DNA from: Phoronis ovalis | Lineage: Eukaryota; Phoronida; Phoronidae | Direction: 5' to 3' | NCBI GenBank assembly: GCA_028565635.1 | Contig: JAOXYB010047869.1 | Location: forward strand, 1-11,678 | Length of the DNA: 11,678 nt | In this document: one piece after another, positions 1-9,190 of the stretch | Layout of the letters: the number at the start of each line of letters is the position of its first letter | How positions within the stretch are numbered: position 1 is the first letter of the stretch | Translations under genes and position numbers: made by a program | The notes under the pieces: generated by a model | The model's database searches: none | Seen by the model: the letters and a program-made list of their open reading frames with translations, nothing else | What the model was told of the DNA's origin: nothing

Positions 1-612
1 ATATACTCTTAGTTTTATATATCCTAGATCTGCCTGTCTCAATTTCCAGTGCATGAGAGCTAAACCGAATCTGCATTATTAATTATAAAGAGTAGCTTTA
101 AGTTTGTCTATGAATTGTAATTTTATCAAGATTTTGAAGCTGATATCATTTTTGTACATAATGTACAGTCTAGCCTTCTTTACTGGACTCCGTTTACAAT
201 ACCAAGCTATGTTTCTATGCAACCATTAATCTTTGGCAAGCAAAGGACAAACTTATCGTGATCGGTTATGTGTGAATGTCCTAAGCCTAAGACTATTCAG
301 GAGTTTTCATATTGAAGTTGTCTAGTTTCATAATATCTGGAAATTTATCAAGTTTGTGCAGCATGTGTCTGTAAGTAATGCTGATCAATTTATGATGTGG
401 TGCATTTATGACTTTAATCCAATATTTTAGAATTTTTAAATGCCAGGGTTCATTTTGGAATTGTTGGTATATTTCGGGTCCTAATTTCCATATTTTTGGT
501 ATAGGGTTAGTCCAAAATTTTACTCTCAGATGCATACCCCCTTCCCAGAATGTATCCAAGAGACTCCCTGCATGCTGCATGTACGAATTAATAAAAGAAG
601 TGCAGTCCAATG
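1..612 (-). mobile_element. Decayed LINE (non-LTR retrotransposon) 3' end, C-terminal part of ORF2
   Basis: On the minus strand three short open pieces in different frames line up, in order, with the region after the reverse transcriptase in animal LINE ORF2 proteins. The first (610 to 293) includes HLKILKYWIKVINAPHHK, which resembles the family's 'LGR-P---R--KYW--L' segment. The second (159 to about 81) includes MYKNDISFKILIKLQFIDK. The third (76 to 1) includes IRFSSHALEIETGRSR, the typical 'R-S-H-L-IE-GR' motif that precedes the zinc-knuckle-like end. Stops and at least two frame changes separate the pieces, so it is a dead relic. No reverse-transcriptase catalytic motif is present, and the element continues off the left edge. 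The third piece is the most convincing match; the 5' half of the first piece (before HLKILKYW) is not recognised. The clade is not assigned. Confidence 0.6.
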
Positions 613-701
613 TTCATTCAAAAAGAACAACATAGTTTTTTCGATTAGCAATACATGTATATAGGGTCTTCAAGTCCAGCTCTTTAGCAGGATTCCTATA
701 G

Positions 702-719
702 ATACATACATACATACAT
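702..719. repeat. Short ATAC microsatellite
   Basis: Four and a half perfect copies of ATAC run in tandem (atacatacatacatacat). The tract is too short for a function to be assigned. It lies just beyond the LINE relic in non-coding DNA. Confidence 0.85.
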
Positions 720-1181
720 CCTCTTCAGCTGCAATCTTAAGCTAAAAAGCTTGTAAGCTGATTTTGACTTTCTTCTAACATATCATTATCAATCATACTA
801 ACCTTAACAAGATCACCTATGGCGATACGGATGTTGTTTTTAGAGCGAGTGAATGAATATCCCTGGAGAATGGCATTTAATAGAGATCGATTCAAATCAA
901 GACAAATATTCTCTTACCAGATGGAGCATTGGACATATGATGATACATTGAACTATCTTGTATTTTGTTTTGAAATAGCGTGAAATTCTTGGATAAAAAC
1001 AAACACTGAAATAACTACTGTCTAAAGTATATAATATGTTATAATATATTTAATTGACAAAGATTTGGCAATTGACATTTGTAATTAAAATTGGATTAAT
1101 GTAATTATGTAATAGTGTTGGACTATTCACGGGTACTTGGTGGAGACATCATTTTGACCCCACACGATCACGCTATTAATT

Positions 1182-1262
1182 ATTAGTATTATCGAAATTA
1201 CATATTTTATGATAAAATTATACAATACTAATAAAGTATTATGATAAAATTATAATACTAAT
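1182..1262. repeat. AT-rich direct and inverted repeat cluster
   Basis: The 16-mer ttatgataaaattata occurs at 1207-1222 and again at 1239-1254, each followed by atactaat (1225-1232 and 1255-1262). An 11-base inverted pair, attagtattat at 1182-1192 and ataatactaat at 1252-1262, brackets both. This is a small local duplication inside a potential hairpin of about 80 bases. It could be the remains of a MITE or simple slippage in AT-rich DNA. Confidence 0.7.
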
Positions 1263-2435
1263 GATCATCACATGACTCCGTCAAATTCTCAAACTGCGTA
1301 ATTGTAAACAGTATTCGTCTTCCACTGAACTTGACCCAGGATCTTATACAATTTTACTAATCCATTGTTCTCTTAATTCTTTATCAACGGGTTATTTACG
1401 AAATGATAAATGTACATCTTTTCTCTCGTTGTTTATGTACGTTGGAGCAGAGCAAGATACACGTGAATCTTTCTTCCACTCACTAGATGCCATTTTTACT
1501 TGTACTGAAATGTTCAAATAAAAGCCTCATTTTGACTTTTCTTTTACTAACTAAAAGTCCGCTACTTACCTAGTTATTCATTCCTGATATAAAGTTTAGG
1601 TGACATTAGCATTTTCCATTGAGCAAAAGGCAAAAAGAGTCTACGTATTTGTAAAAGAAAAAAATATTTTACTAAATGATAATTAACCCATTTACCTTCC
1701 AAGTGACGATATATCAGCAGTCTAAAGTGTTGTGGAAAGTATTTCAATTATTATCGACACGAATGTACATGTCAAGTTTAATGAGTAGTTAAATGTGTCT
1801 AGATTTTTACCGAACACTTAAAATTTTCACGAAAATGGATTTTGTTGGTGGAATTTCGATGTTTACAAAAGACTATTCGGGCAACTTGCAATGATGTTTT
1901 TTCAGTGTCTTTTATCCTGTTGAGCGGAATAAATGCACTCATCTGGATAACTGTATGGGGACAAGTAGATATACAGCGTCTGTTTCAGAAACCTTTATAC
2001 GTTGTGTACACGTCGAACTGTAATATCAAAATTTTGGTTTAATCCAGTGTGGATTTGCATATAGGATTATGTTTAATTTGCACCCTAATTCATACCATTC
2101 ATGTAGATGCAATGTAAAAGATAATATACTGCTCATTACTGCGTCCTTGAAATTCAACAAAGGCGAGTACTTAATAATTGTGTTCATCTGGATGTAATGC
2201 CCCAGATAAGATGAGGAATTTTATAGTCTCCGTTTGTGACGGGGATGCAGTAACATAGCAAATTAACGCAAATTACTCATACTATGGATGGCACTGCATA
2301 AATTCTTAGAATCACACAAAGGTTTTTACAAATTTTAAATTATGAAATTCCGTGTAATGTACTTTGATCTTATAAAAATAAAAAATATTTTTATCTGAAA
2401 CCAGAATTTTCTCTATGCTATTTGTGATATTGCCA

Positions 2436-3060
2436 TCATTCCGAGTTTGACAACAATCCAGGGGAGGTAATTCCTAAGTGCAGTTGCACCAGATACAAGG
2501 GAGACAACTCTGCAACAAGTATTTCAACTGTTAAAACGCGGATATCGTTCGTCGGGTTTGTATAAATATTCTTTCCATATTTTATCCAGATTGTTTTTAA
2601 AACTATTATTTGATGTGACACACACAGCTGTTTTAGGCAATGACATCCATGATTCAACCATTCTAAACGAGAAGAAAGTTTGACGTTTTGTGGTCCTACA
2701 GTATCTAGTTTTAAGCTTGAAAGGGTGTCCTCTAGTTTTTTCGCTCTCATCCATGCATAATAATTGAGATTTGTATTTGACTAACCCATGAGTATACTTG
2801 TAATATAGCCTCAATCATATTTCCCCTTATTGTGTGATAACTCAATTTCTCCGCATAAGACAGGTTTTTTATGTTATGTGCTAACTTAGTTGCTCTTTGT
2901 AATACACCTTCAATAAGCCACCTATCTTTAATGAATTGAGGTGATATGTAACTGTGCACACAGTACTTCAAGTGTGGTCTAACAAGGGCGATGAAGAGTT
3001 GTTTCAAAGATGATGCATTTACAAACTCATATCATCTACGTATTCGTGACAGTATACTTA
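2436..3060 (-). mobile_element. 5'-truncated LINE remnant: end of reverse transcriptase and C-terminal tail (pseudogene)
   Basis: The minus strand encodes the last part of a jockey/CR1-type LINE reverse transcriptase. From 3060 downward it reads ILSRIRR, a stop (TGA at 3034-3032), then YEFVNASSLKQLFIALVRPHLKYC. The ALVRPHLKYC stretch is the conserved 'ALVRPHLEY' motif, followed by IEGVLQRATKLAHNIKNLSY, matching 'IE-VQRRATKL---L--LSY'. Near 2815 the frame shifts by one base, after RGNMIE. The second frame carries TRGHPFKL, FFSFRMVESWMSLP and NSFKNNLDKIW, the family's 'RGH--KL', 'FF--RV---WN-LP' and 'FK--LD--W' tail, and ends with a stop at 2524. Positions 2523-2436 would be 3' UTR. The YxDD catalytic motif lies upstream of the truncation and is absent. 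The copy cannot be active. It differs from the LINE at 1-612, whose tail is of another type. Confidence 0.85.
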
Positions 3061-3151
3061 TCAGACATTACAAAATGCAATGTAGATTAAGGAATATTAA
3101 ATCGTAATTTCAATGTTAAAATTAAGGTTACAGCATAGTCCAAGAAACGGA

Positions 3152-3529
3152 CCTTGCTTGCTCATAGTCCTGCAAGCATGACCCTACTATGGACAGCCTA
3201 CGGTTTGTCTGTAGGGTCATAACCGTCTCCTATCTCAGAGTAGCCGAAGTTCGAAAACACTTACTTCCCTATTAAATTCCACCAAAATGTTTGCTTTATA
3301 ATCCTTTATATGCCTATTCCTTGACTATTCCGCTTCTTATATCCCCGTATCCAAATAACTTATCAAAGATTCAACAGCACATCAGCATAAAATCCAAAAT
3401 ACACTTTTGAACATAAGATATGAGACGGTCATGGGTCATGACCCTACGGACAAGCCGTACTAAGGCTGTCCATAGTCGAGTCATGCTATTAACTAGTATT
3501 AAATTGCAGGACTAGCTTGCTCAGCGCTC
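3152..3529. repeat. Imperfect inverted repeat (foldback/MITE-like element)
   Basis: A left arm at about 3152-3238 and a right arm at about 3418-3529 are inverted copies with small gaps. Read on the same strand, the matching blocks are tagtcctgcaa in both; gcatgaccctactatggaca against gcatgactcgactatggaca; and tacggtttgtctgtagggtc against tacggcttgtccgtagggtc. A shared gtctc-tatct block follows. The right arm carries an extra block of about 18 bases. The left arm is itself a hairpin: atgaccctac at 3179-3188 pairs with gtagggtcat at 3211-3220. The loop of about 180 bases has no coding potential. This structure fits a non-autonomous DNA element or foldback repeat. No clear target-site duplication was found, so the family is unknown. 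Confidence 0.75.
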
Positions 3530-3951
3530 TGTAAGACTGTAAAATATACTGTCGCTCATGATGACCTGTTGGAATTAATCTAGAGACAAAGTACACAAAC
3601 ATAGAATTTCTTGCTTCTTCAATAGCAAGGGTGTAAAATGACCCTTATAAATACTAAATTAAGAGGGGTTACCTGATGTGTCGTTCTTTTAAAGGAATTA
3701 TCGGTCAAGAAACGGAACCTCACCCGGCTTTGAAATCACGAGAGCAGAGACATCTGTTGTCGAGATTCGGAAAACACACAGCGAGTAAATATGATTAATG
3801 AATTCATAAAGTTTTATTCGTTATTCTTTGTAAACTCACATGAGTGCGCAGACACCAAAATGCGCTTAGCTATGAAAAAAATATTCTGATAAATATGCGT
3901 TTAATTGAAATAGCGCAATGAGATTTGGCATAGTCTTCTTCTATTCCACAG
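3530..3951. other. Upstream region of the gigaxonin gene
   Basis: About 420 bases separate the foldback element from the start-codon exon. No TATA box or other promoter element can be assigned with confidence. A weak donor-like GCGA/GTAAAT at 3781-3790 could end a non-coding leader exon that splices to the acceptor at 3951, giving an intron of about 167 nt, but this is a guess. The bases caagaaacgga at 3706-3716 also occur at 3141-3151, just left of the foldback repeat. Confidence 0.4.
3935..3951 (+). promoter_or_regulatory. Likely 3' splice site of a 5' UTR intron
   Basis: The pyrimidine-rich run cttcttctattccacag ends in CAG at 3951, ten bases before the gigaxonin ATG at 3962. It is as good an acceptor as those inside the gene. 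If used, the start-codon exon begins at 3952 and the gene has at least one non-coding 5' exon upstream. It would also remove an out-of-frame ATG at 3918 that otherwise opens an upstream frame overlapping the true start. Confidence 0.55.
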
Positions 3952-3961
3952 ACCTGCTAAA

Positions 3962-4164
3962 ATGGAAGATCCGGGAAGACGGTGCGATTATATCACGGGG
4001 TCAAATTTGGTCACTTTAACCCATTCCTTGCATGCAAATAATCTTCTATGTGCATTGAATGATAGTAGGAGGAACCCGGGTTTATGCGACGGCATTGTTA
4101 TTATTGGTGCAGACGAAATTCCTATACAAAAGAATGTTCTTGTCGCGGCAAGTCCATATTTCAG
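3962..4164 (+). CDS. GAN: Gigaxonin coding exon 1 (N-terminus and first half of BTB)
   Basis: This exon encodes residues 1-67 and two bases of Arg68. The first 40 or so residues lead into the BTB fold, which starts with CDGIVII and has the family-wide IPIQKNVLVAASPYF segment (a KNxLAAxSPYF type dimer-interface helix). The exon ends TTCAG/GTTTGT at a plausible donor. Past this point the frame stays open to 4321, but the sequence no longer resembles BTB, whereas joining to 4731 restores the expected SPYFRALYNYEG. Intron 1 is 566 nt. Confidence 0.88.
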
Positions 4165-7100
4165 GTTTGTTTATGTTTTTCCAGATTCTGACACCAACAA
4201 CACTTTCAGTCGCAAACTGCATTTTCGAAACATCTGCATTATTTTTATGAAGGTTGGTCATCCTGTTGGTAATGCAGTTAAAACACGAAGAACGAAATAC
4301 ATGGTATCCAGACTAGTATAGAAAGCACTTCATACTTATTATAACATTTTTATTTCATTATTTTGTGACATATTTTATTTTTAAGTAATGAATTTGAAAA
4401 GAGTCCGATGCAGTTATTAATATTACTGAGTTATTTAGGGTGGCAGCTGTTTAGTTGAGATTAAGGTTTTAATTTTAGAAATTCTGACGTATGATACAGT
4501 TGTTATTTCTAGATATAGCAACTTCAGCAAGTGGTAACTAAAAAACAATCTTAAGTATAAAGGTCAGGTAAATGCATTTCTTAATCTTTAGTTTATCTAT
4601 TGCAAATGTTTAAAAACTAGTAAAAATAAATAATAACTTGCTGTAGCATGCTACCTGAATCCAGTACTAGACACACTCGAGGATGATCGAAACGTTTCAC
4701 AAAGCTGTAATATTGCTAATTCTGTTTCAGGGCATTGTATAACTATGAGGGTCCTGAAAATACCACTTCATCCCCTCCCAAGAAACATATCATTGCGATG
4801 GATGACTTGACCAAGGAAGTCTTTCAACTTATTCTTGATTATATCTATACCTCTAAGATCTCATTATGTGAAGAAAATATTCAGGATATTTTACAAGCTG
4901 CCGACATTCTGTTGCTTAAAGATCTGAAAGAACTGTGTTGCGATTATTTAGAAGAATGTATTGCTGTTCATAACTGTTTAGGAATTCAGGACTTTGCTGA
5001 AAGATATGCTTGTCCAAGAGTACAATATCTGGCCACAGAATACCTGGATCAACATTTTCGGTAATAAAATTAAATAAATTGTCTCATATATATTTTTTTT
5101 TACAATCAAGTTATCTAATTCAACAATGCATGATTCATTTACTAGACATTACAACATGATAGAGCAAGACTTACTTTTGCTGCTGGAAAGGAAGGAAAGT
5201 TTTCTCCATTGTGAGACTACAAATTACTTTTGATGAAACTTCTTTTTGATACTGAATAGGTGAATAGCAGCATGATGTAAAAATGACCCTATTATTCCCC
5301 CAGGACGTGGTTTGATCTTGCTCTGAATGATATTTGTTCAAAGTGTTCCTGTTTTTTTTTCTAGAGAAATCAGCTATAGTGAAGAATTCTTACAACTCTC
5401 AGCAAGCAAGGTCACTGAGGTACTTAAAAGAGAGTGTTTAAATATACAGACGGAAGATGCCATGTTTGATAGCGTATTACGCTGGGTAGAATATAATGTT
5501 GAAGAACGCCTACATTGTTTTCAGACTGTACTTTCATCTTCAGTTCTACTGAGTATGTTAAGTGATCCCTACTTTGAAACGGTTGTACTAACAAATGGGT
5601 TAATTCAAAGACTTGGGATTCAGGGACAGTTAGTGGCAGAGAGATCACATGGTAATCATAATCCAATACTACCTCGAGGATACACTGAAGTTATTGTTAT
5701 TGCGGGAGGTCAAAGGGATAGGCTGCGTACATTGTAAGTTTAAAGTACCGTGATATTTATGTAACATTTATAAAACTCATTTACTCCTGGGATACATTTG
5801 TAACAATATGTAAAAGCAGTATTCCCTTGAGTATAAATTATGTAGCTGGATAAAAAGATATGTAACAGGTTGACTTATATTTTTTTCTTTTCACGCGCAC
5901 CCTATGTTTTATTTTACTTACCCAATGTGATACATGTACATGTTTCCCACTGCAAGTTTCATTTGATATTAATACTCCATTTCTCGGTATTTTAAAATCC
6001 AAGATTAAATTGTAGTGATCTTACAGTTACAGGGGGAAAAAGGCTGGAAGCACTATATGATGTGAAGCATTTGTGCCTCATGTCCTGTGATAAGCATTCA
6101 GCGCATTGTCACTTATTTATTTACTGATAAAATTTTATTTCCATTTTCTAAATTTACAAAAATTTTAGAAAGAATTTCCTCAATTTTTATTCATATAACA
6201 GCAGAATGAATACAATGTCATTCGTAAAATGTGCTACTAATTTACATGATAGTGTTAAAAGTGATTTAAGCTACATATTCCCTAGTGCCAAATTTGGGAA
6301 ACTACAAGTAGTAATGGTCCTATAAACTCTACCTGGCCACATGAAAGGGTAATGGAGAATAAACAAAATAAGTAAATAAATATTGACACTTATATTTATA
6401 TTATTTTTCTAGTGACCGTCATCCCGATCCTGCAGATGCAGATGTCTACACGATCTCAGATAAGGTTTTCTGCATATCTCCACAAGACCGCATAACTCCA
6501 GTTTGGATTGAGTTGGGTCACATGATTACAGCTCGTATGGGACATGGACTTATTCAAGCTGGTATGTGGATTTACGCGTTTCTGTTTCATGTCTAAAATC
6601 GTTGCCTCATTGCATCATCTAACTACTGTTTGTAATGATGTGTAACCCTGTGGTATCGTGGTATGTGATATAATCGGGAGTATAATGCCCTATATTTTCT
6701 AATTTTCACATAACGATAACAAAGGGTCACATCTTATTGGAAATGGATATCTTCAGTTTTTGATGTGAAAGTAAGACAACACTTAGTTTGAACAGATAGA
6801 AGTACCATTTTATTCTAATACTTTTGTTAGCATTGGCTTGATACTTGTTACACGAGATGTCCTTATCTACCCATTTCTATTGAAAGTTTCCATTTCGTTA
6901 TATAATTTCTTATTCAATTTCGAAATTATCACAAGAATCTCTTTACTTCAGTGACCATCGAAAACTATGTTTAGAATGATAAATTATACTGTAAATGAAA
7001 TTTTATATCAGTCTGTAGAAGCAGTATCTTAAAGTGCAGTAGGAAGGTTGTTGGTTTATTATTAAGAAAGAGAAGCAGTTTCATTCACCATGTTGTAAAA

Positions 7101-8105
7101 ACGTTTTCTACCATGTTACGAGATTTTTTGTGCATATAGGTGGTGTCGTAATTTTCTTAACATAAGTAGCCAAGGTTTGTGTGAAATCCCTGAAAAATAA
7201 TATGAACAGGAGTTTAGTTTCACATTTTGTTCATAGGTGGATATCTGTATGCTGTTGGTGGTAGAGACACTATTGGACAAGTGTTAAACACTGCCGAACT
7301 GTATGATCCAGTTTTAAATACATGGCAACTTATTGCCCCCATGTCTCATGCTAGAGTTGGCTTTGGATTAGTTGCAGTTGAAGACAGAATTTTTGCTTTG
7401 GGCGGTAGTAATGATATGTCTGATCCGTTGATCTCTATAGAAGAATATAATATTTATTCCAACAAGTGGCGTCAACTTCCTGACATGGGCTTAAAAAGAG
7501 CTTGGTCTGCTTATGCTGTAATTGGAAAGAAAATATTCGTCATTGGAGGTGGAATTATGGGAAAATTGTATGAATCGGTAGAGTCTTTTGATACAAAATC
7601 AGAAACTTGGTCAACTGTTGCACCAATGAAAGAGCGTCGATTTGATGCCCGTGCTGTTGGCGTTGACAATTTAATCTATGTTTTTGGTGGATTGCGACGT
7701 TTCGAATGTCCGAGTGCCATGCATACTGGAAATAACATGAAGTTTTGCAATACAGAAATGTATACCGAGGATAAAAAACTGTGGTACTCTGTGAACGGTT
7801 CAAGAGAAGGATTGTGTACAATGAAAGAATCATCTCATATTGATGGGGCCGTTCACATTAATGACGAAGTACTTGTTCTTGGGGAATTGGACATGGGTCA
7901 CATATACCACTGCATACGAGGATTTCAACCTAGTACAAATACATGGAGATGTGTGATGACCACTCCACCAGCACAGCTGCACTACATGCAGTGTGCTAAA
8001 TTAAAACTTTCTAATGCAATCATTTATAAACATGTCTGTGCTCAGAATCAGGGAAATTCCAAAGGCACAACCAACAAAGTCTCACTCTTAGCCACTAAAC
8101 AATGA
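3962..8105 (+). CDS. GAN: Gigaxonin-like BTB-BACK-Kelch protein, complete gene of five coding exons
   Basis: The exons 3962-4164, 4731-5060, 5365-5733, 6413-6561 and 7237-8105 join to 1920 nt, 639 residues plus TGA. All introns are GT-AG and all phases agree. Domains are BTB (about residues 32-146, with CDG at 42-44 and ADEIPIQKNVLVAASPYF at 50-67), BACK (about 150-260) and a six-bladed Kelch propeller (about 284-617). Gigaxonin is identified over other KLHL proteins by NYEGP in the BTB insertion, LCCDYLEECIA and NCLGIQDFA, YLATEYLDQHFR, the KERRF start of blade 5, and a sixth blade with GELDMGHIY instead of a double glycine. Human gigaxonin is about 597 residues; the excess is mainly the N-terminal lead and a C-terminal tail of about 22 residues. 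In vertebrates gigaxonin is a cytoplasmic substrate adaptor of Cullin-3 RING E3 ubiquitin ligases, binding Cul3 through BTB/BACK and substrates through Kelch, and it controls intermediate-filament turnover. The invertebrate substrate is unknown. The ATG has a good context (A at -3, G at +4), with an in-frame stop upstream at 3911-3913. Confidence 0.92.
4731..5060 (+). CDS. GAN: Gigaxonin coding exon 2 (rest of BTB, start of BACK)
   Basis: The acceptor tctgtttcag ends at 4730. The exon encodes residues 68-177 and two bases of Arg178. It carries the BTB C-terminal helices (LILDYIYTSKISL, IQDILQAADILLLKDLKEL) and the BTB-BACK linker helix with CIAVHNCLGIQDFAERY, equivalent to the 3-box region that contributes to Cul3 binding. 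The NYEGPENTTSSPP insertion before the strand HIIAMDDL is gigaxonin-like. It ends CATTTTCG/GTAATA. The same frame has an in-frame stop just beyond, so splicing is needed. Intron 2 is 304 nt, the shortest in the gene. Confidence 0.92.
5365..5733 (+). CDS. GAN: Gigaxonin coding exon 3 (BACK domain, first Kelch strand)
   Basis: The acceptor is a strong polypyrimidine tract ending ttctag at 5364. The exon encodes residues 178-300 and two bases of Phe301. It contains the BACK helices (SEEFLQLSASKVTEVLKRE, then FDSVLRWVEYN, the conserved 'F-AV-RWV' helix) and ends in the linker PRGYTEVIVIAGGQ, which starts Kelch blade 1 with its double glycine at 292-293. PRGYxExIVxxGG is the same junction as in human gigaxonin. 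The donor is ACATT/GTAAGT, a near-perfect consensus. Intron 3 is 679 nt. Confidence 0.92.
6413..6561 (+). CDS. GAN: Gigaxonin coding exon 4 (Kelch blade 1)
   Basis: The acceptor ttatttttctag ends at 6412. The exon encodes residues 301-350 and one base of Gly351. It carries the rest of blade 1: an Asp/Pro-rich loop (HPDPADADVY), the strand VFCISPQ, and VWIELGHM with the blade tryptophan at 332. It then opens blade 2 with ARMGHGLIQAG. The donor is GCTG/GTATGT. It is a 149-nt exon, and it is needed to keep frame between exons 3 and 5 and to complete the first blade. Confidence 0.88.
7237..8105 (+). CDS. GAN: Gigaxonin coding exon 5 (Kelch blades 2-6 and C-terminus)
   Basis: The acceptor tgttcatag ends at 7236. 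The exon encodes Gly351 to Gln639 and the TGA at 8103-8105. Double glycines sit at residues 358-359, 406-407, 454-455 and 501-502, and blade tryptophans at 380, 428, 475, 533 and 587. Blade 6 has Gly-Glu (566-567) where a double glycine is usual; human gigaxonin likewise has a non-GG sixth blade. The final strand MQCAKLKLSNAIIYKHV (to about 617) probably closes the propeller. The last 22 residues form a polar Ser/Thr/Lys/Gln tail that I do not recognise. One 869-nt exon carrying five blades is compact compared with the multi-exon human gene. Confidence 0.92.
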
Positions 8106-9190
8106 ACATTGCCACTAACCCTAGTTTTCAGTGAAGGGAAAAGCCTATTACCATGACTGCTGCTGGCTTTGTGATAAGCCACAGTCTGCTTATGGGATTG
8201 GATAGTTCTTCTTTATTGAGAAGGGAATGCTCCTTAACTCTCAAAACTCTTACCCATTTCTGCCTAATACATAAAAGTGTTAACCCATACTTATTCTAGA
8301 GCTGTGAGAACTGATACTCATATTTATATCATAAGGTAAATGGTCTTACTCATATTTATCCAGTGGTTGAAAACATACACCTGGAGTTAAGCTGTAGGTA
8401 AGCAATCATAATTATGTGGGTTTTGTACCTGTAAGTAGAAATTTATATATGTTACAACTTTAATGTAAGTACGTCCCACACAGGAACAGCATGTCTAGTT
8501 ATAATTATATATACACCTCCCACATAGAAGTACAATGTACTTAGAAAATTATGTTTTTATACCTAATATGTCCTGTACAAAAATGTGTTTAATTGTTTCT
8601 GTATTGTATAATCAAGATTTTTAAGTGTAGAAAGGTCTTTCATACCTGTACCTGATCTCACTCATCTTTCTAGTTTCATCCAAATATATTACCATGTTAA
8701 ATAGCAAATTTTCCTCTGATAATACCTTAGTAGTCAATTTGGAAACTGCAATTTAAGTTTCCTATTCTGTTGATTGTTTAGAGATGGACAAGCAGGTTAC
8801 AACTTGGCCATATTTGTTTACGCAGTCCATTTGTCGTTTTAAGTTTGAAACTGCATTATTTCTACTCATGAGTGGTTTGTTTTTTTCTAGTCAATGCTAG
8901 ACTAGTTTCCCCCCTTCATATAACTGTTCTTAAACCAGAGAAACTGGCATTGTCTGGCAAGGGAGCCAGAAAATCTTTTTAAATAGACTTACTTGTAAAG
9001 ATTTTATTAACTGCCACTGTTATCAGATTTCTTGCAAATTTATCATTTTGGAAAAAAAACTAAACTGCTGTTAGTTGTTTGAAATTCTGTATATTAAATA
9101 ATGAGGGATAAGTTGAGACAAATAATTTACAATACTTCTTGTACAAGTATTTGATGCATTTCGTTTTATTAAATACACTTTAACCACATA
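8106..9190 (+). other. GAN: Probable 3' UTR of the gigaxonin gene
   Basis: About 1.1 kb of T-rich, non-coding sequence follows the TGA. No AATAAA occurs on this strand here; the best poly(A) signal candidates are ATTAAA at 9093-9098 and 9168-9173. A 13-base direct repeat, tactcatatttat, occurs at 8315-8327 and 8347-8359. The exact 3' end is inferred from the signals and from the change of strand composition near 9170. Confidence 0.5.
9165..9173. terminator. Overlapping poly(A) signals of two convergent genes
   Basis: The bases tttattaaa read ATTAAA on the plus strand (9168-9173) and AATAAA on the minus strand (9165-9170). The site lies between the two convergent genes, and the plus strand changes from T-rich to A-rich around it. 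For example, 8581-8640 has about 18 A and 28 T, while 9601-9660 has about 30 A and 13 T. This fits two T-rich 3' UTRs meeting here. Confidence 0.4.

Larger units (their letters stand above)
613..2435. other. Gene-poor AT-rich stretch
   Basis: No convincing gene is visible. The only longer plus-strand open stretch (1842-2042, 66 codons) has no recognisable motif, lacks a convincing exon context and is probably chance. A 37-codon minus-strand open stretch at 913-803 ends in a donor-like AAG/GTTAGT and has ordinary protein-like composition, but it matches no family I know. The stretch also contains the ATAC microsatellite and the repeat cluster at 1182-1262. Otherwise it reads as intergenic DNA or degenerate mobile-element sequence. 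Confidence 0.6.

Noticed and set aside
408-635. Plus-strand open frame of 75 codons
   Set aside because: It is antisense to the LINE relic and has no protein similarity that I recognise.
1842-2042. 66-codon plus-strand open stretch
   Set aside because: It has no known motif, no convincing splice or transcript context, and its length is expected by chance in a region of this size.
3246-3260. tRNA B-box-like gttcgaaaac inside the foldback loop
   Set aside because: There is no matching A box at the right distance and no cloverleaf, so neither a tRNA nor a tRNA-derived SINE is supported.
3918-4019. Out-of-frame upstream reading frame overlapping the gigaxonin start
   Set aside because: It begins inside what is probably a 5' UTR intron and carries no recognisable protein motif.
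4165-4321. Open frame continuing past gigaxonin exon 1
   Set aside because: The sequence stops resembling a BTB domain exactly at the GTTTGT donor, and splicing to 4731 restores the family pattern, so the extension is intron.
7555-7833. Minus-strand open frame across the Kelch exon
   Set aside because: It lies antisense to well-conserved Kelch repeats and has no family resemblance of its own.
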